A stretch of 64,000 nt of DNA from Lepus europaeus (GCF_033115175.1 NC_084838.1:64386468-64450467); one strand, 5' to 3'. Positions 47,755 through 61,035 are shown, counted from the first letter of the stretch. The notes: generated by a model from the letters alone, not told the origin. Translations and numbers: made by a program.

Positions 47755-49654
47755 GCCAGCAAATATTTCTGTAAGCAGTCACACAAGTCTATTGATGCTT
47801 TCATTCTACTGGAACTCCTGGGAATTACAGTATTTAAAAACTACCCAAACTTCTATCTCTCAAATGGAATTTGTATTAAAAAGAGGGTCCTTTCAGCAGT
47901 CACCTGTACAGAGAACAAATCTGTGCAAGTATTGTGTGCTCATGCTCATATTTAATACTAAATGAGTTTGTACTGGAATTTGTATCATAGGAATAGTTCT
48001 ATTCCTAGATGGTCCTGGGTCATTTAGGACGGAGGCCTTGAACACAATATCTCTACCACAAGAAATATAACCTAAATCTCAGATTTCATCTCCAGTTCTA
48101 GGAAAGATTAATTTCAAGTATAGGAAGCACCACCCTCCCATCCAACCCCCCCCCCCAAAAAAAAAAGAAGCAAGAGCAATAGAGTGCTTTCTGACTCTAA
48201 ATCTAAATTGATCTCATTCATTTATCCAAAACCATTATTTAGGAAGGAGGAAACATACTCATGTAAGCTGGCATTGCAGGTATGTTCGTTCAATACAGTG
48301 ACCTAGAATCTTTATGATCAAGATCTGAAATTGTGCTCTTAAGGAGACAAAGGAGTGAGGAGAGGCTAATTAATCTTGAGAGACAATATTATTCCATGTT
48401 TAATTCTTTCCACAAAAGGCTATCAAAATGAGACTTAGGTCTTTATATCATAGAGTAAATGGTCATCAGATTCATAACAATGTCAGGCTCACAGCTTAGT
48501 TGTGTAGTATTTTCATCTTCTGCTGTTGCTACCATGTATCCATCTAGAACCACTGAATAGGACAGTTCAGTTCATCATTTCAGTCTGCTTTGTTTTTTGT
48601 TTTTTTATCTTGCTGGGGAGATTAAGTACAGTGCAGATATTTAGGTAACATATCTACACTGTGCATAGTCCTGAAAATTGCACCCTTTTCTATTTACCAA
48701 CTTGTCTGTGCTGTCAAGGTAAAATCACATTGTAGGTACCACATTTTGATGTGTACCACAGTGTCACAACATTTTCCCATAATTTGGTCTGCAACTACCT
48801 ACTGAATCTGTTTGCTAAGGAGTGCTGAGTAAACTCTAAAGTGCTAATAAACATAAAGCTGCTCCAATTGTGACCGACCTGAGAACTTATATATCCACAT
48901 TATTAAGACATTTTTTATTCTATAGAGAAGATATAACAAGACATTGTTTATGCCCTAAAGTATTTTTAAGACAAAGTATCTCTCCCTTTATGTCACAAGA
49001 AAATTTTCAGACACATCACATCCTTTACCATTTTATCCTCTTCATCCGCTGCTGTTAGAGTCAGAGGCATTTCTTCTAGAAGCTGGATGAAATCTGTGTT
49101 GCTTATTTGGCAATTGCAAGTTATGCTGTCTTCCACTGCAATTTTTTTGGCACCCTTCCTCATCTTCAAAGAAGGATTTCTTCAGTGCCAATTGCTCATG
49201 TGTGTCCCCCTCTCCAAAGTTGTAGAGAGGCAGTAAAACATGATAAGCACACACTGTACTATCCTCATAGCAACATGGTAGAGATACAGAAATAAATCTC
49301 CAGACCACTGTGGAAGTTTACAATCTATATATCAATTCCTCATATCATTCAAGCTATGGGTTATGATATGAATTACTGTCAAGATTCGTGTTATTGTTTT
49401 CAGCTGTAATGAAAGCATCAAAGCAGATATGTTTTGGTGTTCTGAGAAAGCAGGGCAAAGAAAAAAATGAAGAAATGATATGTATACATATTGATGTGTG
49501 AGATATTTTTATAAGAGGCCTTATAATATGTACTTAGGATCTAATACCCAACAGAAAAGAAAGTTGTGCAATTAAAGCTTTCAGAAATGCACTGGAATTG
49601 TTTAATATCTCTGAGGTTAATAAACTAATTTAACACCTTTTTATTTTGTTTTTA
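47755..49654. other. AT-rich stretch, nothing recognised
   Basis: A C/A low-complexity run at 48147-48166. The two opposite ORFs at 49042-49308 show no family. The sequence 49020-49310 could be an old DNA-transposon piece, but I cannot support that. Confidence 0.45.
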
Positions 49655-49659
49655 TTTTT

Positions 49660-49986
49660 AAAGATTTATTTATTTATTTATTTGAAAGGCAGAGCTAGAG
49701 AGGCAGAGGCCGAGTCAGAGAGAGAGGTCTTCTATTCACTGGTTCACCCTCCAAATGGCTGCAATTGCCGAAGCTGCGTGGATTGGAAGCCAGGAGACAG
49801 GAGCTTCCTCCGAGTCTCCCACATGCATGCAGGGGCCCAAGGACTTGAGTCATCTTCAATGGCTTTCCCAGGCCATAGCAGAGAGATGGATCAGAAGTGG
49901 ACCAGCCAGAAGTTGAAGCAGTGCCCATATGAGATGCCAGCACTGTGGGTGGCAGCTTTACCCACCACACCACAGCGCTGGCCCCT
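49660..49986 (-). mobile_element. C-repeat SINE, full length
   Basis: Tail 'gatttatttatttatttatt', GA run, complete body ('ggggcccaaggacttgagtc', 'ggccatagcagagagatgga'), head 'caccacagcgctggcccc'. No clear TSD. ORFs at 49646-50011 and 49695-49994 are its two strands. Confidence 0.94.
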
Positions 49987-50089
49987 AATTTCACATCTTG
50001 ATTTTTGTTGAGGATATCTCTGAAACGTGACTTATGGGAGGTTTCCTCTTGATTCCTTCAAAAAACATTTATCAAAGATGTACCTTTGA

Positions 50090-50274
50090 CCCTGCACCTG
50101 CATGGGAGACCAGGAAGAAGTTCCTGGCTCCTGGCTTTGGATCGGTGTAGTTCCAGCCGAAGCGGCCATTTAGGGGGTGAACCACCGGAAGGAAGACCTT
50201 TCTCTCTGTTTCTCTCTCTCATTGTCCGTAACTCTACCTATCAAATAAATAAATAAAATCTTAAAAAAAAAGAG
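50090..50274 (+). mobile_element. 5'-truncated C-repeat SINE with TSD
   Basis: It begins mid-body at 'ccctgcacctgcatgggaga' and runs through 'gctcctggctttggatcgg', 'gaccaccgg'-like region, CT part and 'tcaaataaataaataaaatc' tail. The exact 14-bp TSD 'agatgtacctttga' (50076-50089, 50275-50288) proves that the truncation happened on insertion. Confidence 0.95.
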
Positions 50275-50288
50275 AGATGTACCTTTGA

Positions 50289-51346
50289 TAGTACTAAATA
50301 CGTGCTAGTCAATAGGAGCTTTCAAAAAACAGTGACAAGATAATATATTGTTTTATCCTCAAAAGAAATTTTAGATTTCTGAATTTTACTGATGATTTAT
50401 GTGCATCATAAAGGAAAAAAAAAGATTCTCATTATTTGTAACTTTACCTTGTATTTCATCAATTAGCTCCCAATGACTTTAGTACCTTTTCAATTGGCTG
50501 TTGCTTATAATTTTTAGAGTATGAGGATGTCCAGTGGCTTCTCTGAGTGGATATATTCATTAGTGTCATATGTGCTATCCATTTTTTTTCTACTAGGAAG
50601 CATGTCTTTCTAAGAAATGGCTAAGCCTCATTATTTATACCTGGGTGTTTGAAAGTAACAGGGTTTTCTTGGGGTAGAATTGGGTGCTCATAAGGATTGA
50701 AGTTTGCAGCTCATTCTCCCATTTCTCTGCCCCTCAGGAAGGTATTTGCACCTTTTAACGTTTTTAGGGACTTGAAGCCTTCCAGTTTTCCCCTGCACCC
50801 CATCCTACATGGGAACTGTGACTGGATTTAATATTGCAAATTATACACTGGCTAAGACACTTAGATACTAAAAAAAAAAAAAATAGCCTTTCAAGGTAGT
50901 TCATCTTAAGAGTATTCTAATTATATTATAGATGCAAATAGCTGTTTTCAGAAAAAAAAAAAAAAAAAACTCCAGGAAATACCCCGGAATACTTTGGTGT
51001 TAAATCTGATGTCCAGTTAACCTGGAGATGAATCAGCTTAAGAGGCGAGGTCAGCAGAGATCACAGTTTCTGCGAGAGAAGACTTTTTTCTCCTTTATTC
51101 AGAAGTCCTGTTCCTCCTCTTCTGTTCATTTGCTTTCACTTCTTTGATACCTGGTGCTATAGACACACAGGGATGATTGACTCTCATTTATTTAGAAGAG
51201 TATAAAGGGGTTTGCTCTTCAGATTTTCAAATAGGCTATACAGTGTTTGTACAGTTCCCTATCTCTAACATCTCGTTCATCCCATCTAAGCTATAAAAAT
51301 AAAGCACATTTCATAAATTGTTTATCACTTCTGGTGGTGTTAAAAG
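50289..51346. other. Non-coding stretch, nothing recognised
   Basis: A-runs at 50870-50883 and 50953-50970 could be old retroposon tails, but the sequence upstream of them matches nothing I know. No ORF of note. Confidence 0.5.
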
Positions 51347-51354
51347 AAGGAAGC

Positions 51355-51688
51355 TGCTGGTGCCGTGGCTTAACAGGCTAATCCTCTGCCTTGCGGCACT
51401 GGCACACCGGGTTCTAGTCCTGGTCGGGGTGCCAAATTCTATCCTGGTTGCCCCTCTTCCTGGCCAGCTCTCTGCTATGGCCCAGGAAGGCAGTGGAGGA
51501 TGGCCCAAGTCCTTGGGCCCTGCACCCGCATGGGAGACCAGGAGAAGCACCTGGCTCCTGGCTTCGGATCAGCGAGATGCACCGGCCGCAGCAGCCATTG
51601 GAGGGTGAACCAATGGCAAAAGGAAGACCTTTCTCTCTGTCTCTCTCTCTCTCACTGTCCACTCTGCCTGTTTAAAAAAAAAAAAAAA
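51355..51688 (+). mobile_element. C-repeat SINE, CSINE2-like, with TSD
   Basis: Head 'tgctggtgccgtggcttaac' and 'aggctaatcctctgccttgc', 'cacaccgggttctagtcctg', body ending 'ccattggagggtgaaccaat', 'gtccactctgcctgttt' and A17 tail. 'aaggaagc' flanks it (51347-51354, 51689-51696). Its closest relative in the window is 54704-55033. Confidence 0.94.
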
Positions 51689-51825
51689 AAGGAAGCGATT
51701 GTAACTTTTGTTTCCAATCAGAGATGACTTCAGAGTCATGCTCATTCTGTCTTCTTGGCTTCTTAAATTTTGTTGTTTCATCATACCATCTCACGAACTC
51801 TGGAGAAATCTTCAGATAGAAGGCA

Positions 51826-52435
51826 ATGGTAATAGCTAACATTTATTGTCACCTTACTGTATTCAAGTCCCTATTTTTTTAAGTACTTGCCACGTAATAC
51901 TTATTTACACTCACATCAGCTCTGTGAAGTTGATAAAATCATTATCTTTAATTTACAGGTGAAGAAGCTAAAGTTCACAGAGGCCAAGTAACTTGGCCCA
52001 GGCAGCACAGCAAGATAAGCACATATGGAGGAATTTTGCATGCAGACCCCACATTTTTTAAAAAAAGTTTTATTTTATGTATTTGAAAGACAGAGAGAAA
52101 GGGAGACAGACAGGTAGATAGATACAGACAGACCTTCCATCGCTGGTTCACTCCCAGATGGTTGAAATAACTAGGGCTGGGCCAGGCCAAAGCCAAGGAC
52201 TTTTTTCTGATCTTCCACGTGGGTGCAGGGGCCATGGACTTGTGCCATCTTCCGCTGCCTTCCCAGGCACAGTAGTAGAGAGCTAGATGGGAAATGGAGC
52301 AGCCAGGACACTACCTGCCCCCCAATTGGTTTCTGGCATTGCAGGCAGCAGCTTTACCCGCTAAACCACAACATCAGCCCCCAGATCCTACATTTTTAAC
52401 CATTTAATTATATTGATGCCTTGGTAGAAATGTAT
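51826..52435 (-). mobile_element. MIR, long copy split by a SINE
   Basis: Antisense MIR order is well kept: 'aatagctaacatttattgtc', 'acactcacatcagctctgtg', 'aatttacaggtgaagaagct', 'gaggccaagtaacttggccc', 'gcatgcagacccc'. It appears to resume after the SINE at 52383 as 'agatcctacatttttaacc'. Confidence 0.75.
52060..52382 (-). mobile_element. C-repeat SINE inside a MIR
   Basis: 'gttttattttatgtatttga', GA run with (gata)-like spacer, 'gggctgggccaggccaaagc', 'gtgggtgcaggggccatgga', head 'accacaacatcagccccc'. 'acattttt' on both sides (52050-52057, 52390-52397) is the likely TSD. Confidence 0.9.
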
Positions 52436-53261
52436 TTCTTAGATTACAACATGTTTTTATACATGTACAACATTAGTAAGCAAGAGGAATGCTACAGTTG
52501 AATAGCAGTTCAAACTTGTATAGCACGAGTTTAAAAAGTGAGGGATCCAGAACATCTCTTTTTTAAAATACAATTCTTTTCAAGTGAAGCAAGCACAAGT
52601 TATCTTAAGTAAATGATTGTACATGTGAAGGCAGCAGGACATGCATTGTGAAAGTGCTATTTAGGTGGACAGAGAAGGATTGGGCAAATCGCATGAAGGC
52701 AAGCTAATATTATATATTTCCTGCCAGATTTGAGTGAGTAAGCATGGTGTCACAAATGCTTTTGAGTGTAATCTTTTTGTCTATTTGGAATTTTTGATCC
52801 TGCAGAGAGAGAACCTATCGTTCTTTCCCTCTGGGGTTTCTCCAATCAGGTCTCCTTGCATGTAGCTTCTGTAACTCAGGGCTCTATAGCCTGTTAACCA
52901 GAGACTTTATGCTGCATCAGCTCCTTAAACACATTGCTACATTTCGTGACTGGTGACCAACAGCCAGTTTTTGAGAACCTACCCTGAGCTTTGACTTGGT
53001 TAACCCTTCTTGAGAGGCATGGCAGAATGGGTATGTGGAAGTAAGGAAGACAACTCAGGATGCATTATGGAGTGAAGGTAAGGGTTGAGAGAGGGGTCCT
53101 ATCTGCTAGTGACTATTATTTAGAGTATTTTCATGGATGGATGTCCTCAGTTAATGTAAGGATGCTGATCATAAACAGTAAGTTATAAGAATGCTGATCT
53201 TAAAGAAGTAAAGCAAAACAAAAATTGACCCTGTAGTAGTCACATTTATCAAGATTATTTG
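52436..53261. other. Non-coding stretch, nothing recognised
   Basis: The middle (52800-53060) is a little richer in G and C but shows no CpG clustering, ORF or repeat I can name. Confidence 0.5.
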
Positions 53262-53588
53262 GGGGTTGGGATTTTGACACACTGGGTTAAGTCATCACTT
53301 GTGATGACTGAGTCTCTTAATGGCAAGCCTGGTTCTAGTCCTGGCTACTGAACACTTCTGGTCCAGCTTTCTGTTAATGTGCCTGGAAGACAGCAAATAG
53401 TAGCCCAAATACTTCTGTTCCTGCCACCCATGTTGCAAACCTGGATGGAGTTCATGGCTCCTATTTTCAGCCTACCCTTGCTCTAGCTCTTTTGGGTATT
53501 TGGGAAGTAAACCAGCAGGTAGAAGATTTCTGTCTTTCTATGTCCCTCTGTCTCACTCTGCCTGTCAAATAAATAAATCTTTTAAAAA
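53262..53588 (+). mobile_element. C-repeat SINE, diverged
   Basis: Head 'gggggttgggattttgacac', 'gggttaagtcatcacttgtg', B box 'ggttctagtcctgg', body with 'gtgcctggaagacagcaaat', 'actctgcctgtcaaataaat' tail. A CpG-free, older copy. Confidence 0.88.
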
Positions 53589-54691
53589 ATTACTAATTTT
53601 TGTGGGCTACTTAGTATTTGTGCCTCACTGTAATACATCCTATTATTTACATCACTGTTATACATTGTATTCAATTTATTATAAATTTTAATTTCAATAG
53701 CAAACTTTCATTTTCCTATGTTTTCTTCCACTTGTTAATCACTGTTTTTAAATTGTATAATTACTGCATACTTGGCACATAAAATAAATAGAAAGTATAT
53801 GAGTTAAAGCATAATTCATGGTTTAACCTTTAGATCATTTCAATAGAAAAGTGAAAGTTACTCCATATTAACCAAATTTTAAAAAGATGAATAAATTAAT
53901 TTTCAGTAAGTGTTACTGGGTTTCTATTAAATGATAGATGCATGATACATGTTGAAAGAAAGCTGGTGCCCTAATTCTGAAAGGCAGGAGAAACACATGG
54001 ATTTTATATAAACTTAATAGAAATGCTGCAAGACTTTTAAAAGTTTAACAAAAAATTAGTTTTCCTCTTTTACAACTTATTGAATCAATACCTCTTATTT
54101 CTTAGGTATACATTTGTCAAATTATAATTTTAACTAACACCACCAGATGGCAAAGCACATACAAAAATTACTTTTTCCCTCTATTAGGAGAGATACATGA
54201 AATCAATATCCAAAATAGAAGGATAAAGTTAAAAATGTAAAATTAAAATTGTTTTATGACTTGTGTTTGAAGAGCTGTAAGGCTCTTCTTTTTAAGTATG
54301 AAAGGTATGCAAACACTTCATGAACAGGGTAATTGGATTATCTTTTCCCCTGTGAGACAGCTGCCTACTTCCCTAAGGTCTTCTGATGACTTATTAAGAA
54401 AATTCAGTGAATTTCCAGTTGTAAAGTAGAAATTTGAGGAGTAGCAAATTTGCCTGATGAGGCAGCTTTATGCTGCAAACATGTCCGCTGGAGGTGTTCA
54501 TAGAAATGCTGAATGTTAAGCTTCTTGGTAGGAGCTGGCTTTGGCCTTCTGTCTCTGAAAAAACTTGACAGAAGATCGGTGATAAAAAACACAAAATGAA
54601 TTCCTGCAAAGTTAAATGTACCAGCAATATTATAATTCCATTTATTTTTTTATAAAGAAGATGTAATCTTGATTCCAAAATTTTTTCTTTT
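53589..54691. other. AT-rich stretch, nothing recognised
   Basis: No repeat or CpG-rich part. Two overlapping minus-strand ORFs at 54394-54678 have no recognisable motif. Confidence 0.5.
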
Positions 54692-54703
54692 TAATAATTT
54701 CTC

Positions 54704-55033
54704 GGCTGATGCCCTGGCTTAACAGGCTAATCCTCCGCCTTGCGGCGCCGGCACTCCGGGTTCTAGTCCTGGTTGGGGCGCCGGATTCTATCCCGGTTGC
54801 CCCTCTTCCAGGCCAGCTCTCTGCTGTGGCCTGGGAAGGTAGTGGAGGATGGCCCAAGTGTTTGGGCCCTGCACCCCATGGGAGACCAGGAGAAGCACCT
54901 GGCTCCTGGCTTCGGATCAGCGAGATGCGCCGGCCGCAGCAGCCATTGGAGGGTGAACCAACGGCAAAAAGGAAGACCTTTCTCTCTGTCTCTCTCTCTC
55001 TCACTATCTACTCTGCCTGTCAAATAATAATAA
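54704..55033 (+). mobile_element. C-repeat SINE, CSINE2-like, young, with TSD
   Basis: Head 'ggctgatgccctggcttaac', 'aggctaatcctccgccttgc', many intact CpGs ('gcggcgccggcac', 'gcgccggccgcagc') and a (TAA)n tail. The 12-bp TSD 'taataatttctc' is exact (54692-54703, 55034-55045). The 142-codon plus and 120-codon minus ORFs here are the SINE. Confidence 0.96.
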
Positions 55034-55045
55034 TAATAATTTCTC

Positions 55046-56529
55046 ATTGTTCCCGAAATGTAATATATACATTATTTGTAAGATATATTGGATTAGGTCT
55101 CCACAAGCAATCAGACGAAATAGGTTTAGTTCATTAGTTAAAAAAAGCAAAATTTGCAGCTTCAAGTATTTTTTTTTTTAACATGTCTAGGTGTTCTCAT
55201 TAAATTTTAGCATCCACATTTAGCTCAGCTACCACCAAAAAAAAAAAAAAAAAAGATACATGTAAGTGACTAAGTCCTGTCAGGCTCAGTCTTACTGTGT
55301 ATTAATTCTTTCCGTATGGTTATATCTTTATTTCAGGGTCTTACTAAATCTTTCCCATATAACTACTTCCTATCTCTTTGCCTCCACCTCACATCCTCTC
55401 TTCTCTGCCATGGAAGAATGCATTTTTAATGCACATCTGATCGAACTTAAAGCACTACGTGAGTCCTTATTGTGTGAAGGGTGATATTAGAAACATCTTG
55501 GTGTGACATAAGGAGATTTTCATTACCCAGATTGTTAACTACCATTTCATCTTTATTTCATGTCACCTTTTTGTCCATAGAATTTTATAATAAAACTATA
55601 AAACACCTTGGGGTTAAAATTGAATAATTTAGGGAGCATGTAATGAAAATTATAATGATGAAAATTTATAATTGTATTCCTTCTGTTGAAGAGGCTGTCT
55701 CACATTTTGTTATATATATCCTTCAAACACCATTTTTGAACTTGATTTCTGAGCTCTTATTTGAGTATCTTTCCAATCCATGACACGTTTTCCAACAAAT
55801 CCAACTTTTGAGGGACATCTTTCCGTGGCTTTGCTCAAAGTGGACCGCCTACTATATTATTTCTGTACAACAAATTGATCAGATTCTGTTGTTTCCCAGC
55901 ATCCAGGGCCTGCCATACAAAGTAATGATCTCGAGCAAAATTTTATGTTGTGTTTCCCCTGCCAACTCTGAAGTGGTCAGCCTCCTTTGGCTCACAGTCC
56001 TGGAACTGTGTGGGTTTCTTACTGTAGCCCAGCCTCCGTAGATTCAGGCTTGATCCTCACAGCTTGGCTGAGCGCCAGATCTTTGTTGCTGGAGATGTTA
56101 CTGTAACATCTGTTGAGTATGGCACATGTAGAGTTACTCTCATCAATCTTAAGAATTTGGGTGCACTTTCCAGGCATGTGGTACACATTGTATAAAATGA
56201 AATCTGTTTTGAAGAGCATTTTGCAGATCAAAAATGGAAGCAGTACATAAAATGTTTTCTTTCCCAAGGTACCGTAGATAGAATTTCCAGAAAAACTTTG
56301 TGGGATATTTATATAATATATGACCAATTTTAAGTGGAATTGGCAAATGAAAATGTACTTTTAAGAAATTTCAGGGAAATTTGTTTATATAATAGTTTGA
56401 ATAAATCATTGATTTTTTTAAGTTGGTCAATTATTATTTGCCTTGGGAAAAGTTCCACAGATTTTAAAAATGATACAAGATAAAATAGGTTATATAAAAA
56501 TAGCTTTCATCTCTATTGTATATGATCTT
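55046..56529. other. AT-rich stretch, nothing recognised
   Basis: A18 run at 55237-55254. The plus ORF 55808-56041 and minus ORFs 56019-56346 overlap a GC-richer part (55880-56130), but neither shows a domain or splice-bounded frame. Confidence 0.45.
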
Positions 56530-56852
56530 TTTTAAAAAATTTATTTTATTTTTATTTGAAAGAGTTACAAAGAGAGGTAGAGACTGAGAGAGGTCTTCCA
56601 TCTGCTGGCTCACTCCCCAGATGGCTGCAATGGCCAGAGCTGTGCCAATCCAAAGCCAGGAGCCAGGAGTTTCCTCCAGGTCTCCCAGGTGGGTGCAGAG
56701 GCTCAAGGACTTGAACCATCTTCTGCTGCTTTCCCAGGCCATAGCAGAGAGCTGGATTGAAGAGGAGCAGCCAGGACTAGACCTGGCGCCCATATGGGAT
56801 GCCGGTGCTTCAGGCCAGGGCTTTAACCCGCTGCACCACAGCGCTAGCCCCC
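56530..56852 (-). mobile_element. C-repeat SINE, full length
   Basis: Tail 'atttattttatttttatttg', short GA part, complete body, and a well-kept head 'cctggcgcccatatgggatg'...'accacagcgctagcccc'. Flanking ORFs (56464-56887) are SINE-derived. Confidence 0.94.
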
Positions 56853-57590
56853 CCTATACAAATAAAATGCATGAACCCTTTCTTTAGAACACTTTCATAT
56901 GTAATGTGATAGCTATGGAAATATTGTTATTCAAAGTAAAACATTCCCATTACCTAAAGAACCTCTAATACTGGAGGAATATGCGTTTTTCAATCAGTGA
57001 CCAAAGAGTATGATTATTGAGTTTAGTCTATTGGAGGAAGTAGGGGACTATGATTGCTATAAGTACCTCTTTAGAAGGGGAAAGAGTCTGATTGTTTTGT
57101 TATTGGTGAAAATTTTACAGAAGAAAAATAGTTTTTTTTGTGTGTGTATGTGTGTGGATTTTGTTTGTTTTGCTAATAGAGTAATCATGAATCATTTCAA
57201 TCTGTAAAATTTAGAATTGGTTATTCTCAGTAAGCATCCTAGCCACCAAACAAACATTGGAATAGTTCCGAAAGTTTAAAATATCCATGACCCAACTTTG
57301 GGGGAAAAATTGCAATGTTTGTCATGGCCAATATTTCTCTGCTTATTTCTTTGATTTTACTCATATAATAATGAATTTTAAAGTCCATTCCCTGCATATG
57401 AGGACATATTTCAAAATTCCTAATTAATATCAACTCAAATGGACTTAAAACACCTGTTACTCTAGTTCTATACTGCAACAGTAGGAAAGTAGATATTGTC
57501 ACTTAAGTATTCAGCATTCAATATTGAATAAATGAGATCACAGACCAAGCTCCTAAAATCAAAAGCTAACCAAACAAATATCTTAAACAA
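56853..57590. other. AT-rich stretch, nothing recognised
   Basis: A (TG)-rich spot at 57138-57155. The ORFs at 57010-57207 and 57239-57653 have no recognisable family. Confidence 0.5.
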
Positions 57591-57599
57591 AATACAATT

Positions 57600-57935
57600 A
57601 TTTATCTCACTTACTGGTTCTAAAGTGAGTTGTTCTGCTTGATAGGGTGACATTGTTTTACAAGATTATTCATGGGCCCAGGTTTCTGCCTTCTTATTGC
57701 TTAGCCATCACCTAGGAATGGTCCCCATCTGCAGGGTCACACTTTGGTGATGGATGGAAGGGAAGCCAAGTAAAACAGACTTGGACAAGGGAATTTTTTT
57801 TTCAGTCCCATCGAACCTAGTCATGTGATCATGCCTAGCTGTAGAGAAAGCTAAGAAGTATAGTCCACAGCTGGGTAGTTATGTACTCAGCCAAAGGATA
57901 ATGTATTGAAATCGCCAGTGTTCTCTACCCATTTA
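57600..57935 (+). mobile_element. Old interspersed repeat, family not assigned
   Basis: 'atctcacttactggttctaa', 'ttgcttagccatcacctagg', 'aatggtccccatctgcaggg', 'tagtcatgtgatcatgccta' and 'gctgtagagaaagctaagaa' follow an order I associate with a common ancient mammalian repeat (3' UTR of an old L1 or an LTR), but I cannot name it with certainty. Confidence 0.4.
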
Positions 57936-60195
57936 CTCCTCATCTTATTAAAATTTGGTGGTGGCTTGTATTTCTCCATTTCTTTCCTTTGTTCTCCTTA
58001 TATCATCTACTGTCCTTTACTCTCTGAATCTAGAATAGGTTGTTTGGATATCTTGTTATAGTTTGGAATGTATTGTTGTTTACTGTATGTATAACTCTAG
58101 CCATTCATTTTGCTAATAAGGAAGAAGTGATATTGACCAACAAGTTCTTATGACTAGTTTCCTGGAAATAAAGGTGAAATTAATATTCAGATGATTTACC
58201 CTGTAGTCCACACTTCCGTGCTATAGAGAGAATGACATTTTATGTAATTTTGATTTATTTCCTATATACATTCATCTAAAATGTAACATTTTAAAGGACA
58301 TTGCTACAATGTTATTGCTGTCTCTTCACCATCATTTTCCTTCCAAGTTGCTCATTCTGTTGTGCTGTGTTTTTGAGTTCTAAGCAGAAACCACTGGCAG
58401 TTTGTTATGTAGATTATGATACTAGGTCTAGGGCAGTTCTGTTTTCTGAAGACTCATCTTCTTTGGGGTAGAAAATTCAAAATTCATAATACTGATGATA
58501 GAACGGAATATAATGTCTTTGGAATAAAATCCAAGATGAAATAAAAATGCTTTAATAAAAGCATAAAATCAATATTCTGTACTTATAATTTATATCTCTT
58601 CATGTGTGGTAAAATTTTTTGAGTTTAGACTTATGAATCTGAAGCTGTGGCTTTCTGACCACTTGACCTATGGTGCAGTCGTCTGATACAACTGTCTGTT
58701 TCTCTAGTGAATCCTGCTACTAGGTTTGAAGAGGACAGCAAATGCTTTTACCTTACATCACACCCATCCATCAGGAATGTGTTAGCTCTCATGCTTTTCC
58801 TGGAATGAAATGTTAAGAAATTGTCAGAGAATCAAAATATCAAGCAAGTTGATAGCAGGCCCAACTAGAAAAGAGCCAGTATTCAATAAAGTCATGTTAT
58901 GTTCTTTATAGAAACTGTAGAATGTCCTACTGGAAAGGATAAAATGTTTGTTACTGATATTCTGGCTGTAAATAATGCAAGAGTAAACAGTTTAATAATT
59001 TCAATTAATTCTGAAGTGTAGCTTTAATTTTTCTAATTACAGCCAATATTCTTAAATCTGGGACTTCTCGTGGAAGTTAATGAAATCTTTGCTTACCATT
59101 GCAGTTATATTATAGAACCTGCTGTTAAAGTGCAGAATGCTTTAATTAAGATATTTTCTAATCTAAAATGAGTTGTTCAACTCCTCAAAAAAAGTTTTAA
59201 GTCATACATTACTTGAAAATGGGTGTTAAATGAAGTCCAACTATGTTTTTTGATTTCTGTCTATTGGTTTCATGTTTCAGTAGTATTAAAATGCTAGTTA
59301 TTTCTTCATGGAGTCAAATGCTGAATCATTACGTAAACTCAATACATTTATTTGATGAATGAAACCCTGATTATGATCAGAGTGTACTTATTCAAAGCAT
59401 AGCTTGTTATAAATTTGTTTTTGATACACAAGATCAAATAAAATGTTAAATTGTGTAAATAAACTATTTAGCATGTGTATTTGCATATGCTAAAAATTCC
59501 AAGAGACAGTCTGGATACCAAATAGTGTATTTGGGGAACAAATTTTTTCAGTACCCTTTGATGTCCTGTATTATTTGTGCTGTTAGTAATGAAGTGTTTT
59601 CTCCCCCAGGTATCTATGGTTTCTCATTTTATGTATGTAATAGTAAAAAAATAATTAGAAGATTTTATCAAATCCTAGAGAAGACTCCTTAATAATCATT
59701 ACAGAAATGTGTACTGTTTTTAGTGCATCTGAGACAACTCTTTTAGGAACACCCATACATCTCCATGTTTGATTTGATTTACTTGGCAAAATTATATATA
59801 CTACCTAAGACGTTGTCATTACCAGTCATGTTTCATGTGTTTTAGTGTAAACAAATTTTTTAGGAGTAAATGCAAATACTCTTAAATAGCTATAAGGCTA
59901 TTGTCTGGCAGTCTAGTCAATTCTAACATATATAAAACATTTTCTTTAACAAAATAGTTATTTTCCTTTAACTTCCATTCTACTAATTTCTCATTTTTCA
60001 CATTTTACTATGTCTGCAATGGTGTCTACTTTTATACCCAATTTGGAGTCATGGATATTCTTGTATAATTCACTGCTTAGTAATAAAAATACTTAATATA
60101 CATATTAAATTTTGCCATTTATAAGGAATAATGCACATTTTAATCTTATTATCTGCTTCTTATATTTTATTCTACTGTTGAGAACATAAGCAAAT
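57936..60195. other. AT-rich stretch, nothing recognised
   Basis: No SINE, L1 or CpG cluster over 2.2 kb. Homeobox-like 'taattaa'/'caattaatt' words occur around 58995-59160, which is unremarkable at this base composition. Confidence 0.5.
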
Positions 60196-61035
60196 ATTTT
60201 CAAAGAATGATCTACAAATGGCAAACAGAAACATGAAAAAAGGCTCAGAATCACTAGCCATCAAGGAAATCAAAACCACAATGAAGTTTCACCTCACCCC
60301 AGTTAGATAGCTATCAAAAAATAACAAGTGCTGGTGAGGTTATAGAGAAAAAGATACTCCAATATACTGTTGGTGGTAATGTAAGCTAGTATAACCATTT
60401 GGAAGACAAGATGGAGAATCCTCAGAAATCTGAAAATAGGTCTCCCATATGACTCAGCCATCCTACTTCTCAAAATATCAGCATATGAAAGAGTTATCCA
60501 TATCCCCATGTTTACAGCAGCTCAATTCACAACAGCTAAGTGATGGACTCATCCCAGATGTCCATCAACTGATGACTGGATAAAGAAAATGTGGTATATA
60601 TTACTTCAGAATACTACTCAGCTATAAAAATAATGAAATTCTGTCTTTTCCAACAAAATTGATGCAACTGGAGACCATTATGCTTAGTGAAATAACAGGA
60701 CCCAAAAAGACATATATCATGCTTTATCTGATTTCTGCTAACTAAAATACAGAGTACAACAAACCCCCACTAAATTGACATCTTATGATTTTATTATTAT
60801 CTATAGTTGATCTCCTGTGGAACAGTGGTCTTTCTAGTTCTTACTTATCAAACACCGTGTTTAGTAGAATATTGTGCCTGTGATTGTAAATTGGGAGTAT
60901 GTTATCACAAAAATTAAAAGAAGCAAGGAAGGAAAGAGGCAAGAGGGAGGAAAGTATCATTATGTTCTTAGAATTCCATGTTTCAAATACATGAAATCTC
61001 TTCTTTTTATATCAATAAAAAGTAAAATAAGTAGT
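60196..61035 (+). mobile_element. L1 ORF2 3' end plus 3' UTR
   Basis: 'gatctacaaatggcaaacag', 'caaaaccacaatgaagtttc', 'atactgttggtggtaatgta', 'tccatcaactgatgactgga', 'actactcagctataaaaata', 'tgcttagtgaaataacagga', then the 3' UTR (gtgcctgtgattgtaaattg, gaggaaagtatcattatg) and 'caataaaaagtaaaataag' tail. Stops and shifts interrupt every frame, so no reverse transcriptase is encoded. Confidence 0.88.

Noticed and set aside
54642-55137. Opposed ORFs of 142 and 120 codons
   Set aside because: Both are the two strands of one young C-repeat, bounded by its TSD.
55808-56346. A conserved exon suggested by opposite ORFs in a GC-richer patch
   Set aside because: No recognised domain, no consensus splice sites bounding a frame and no agreement between the strands.
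60196-61035. Reverse-transcriptase gene
   Set aside because: Only the extreme 3' part of L1 ORF2 is present and every frame is broken.
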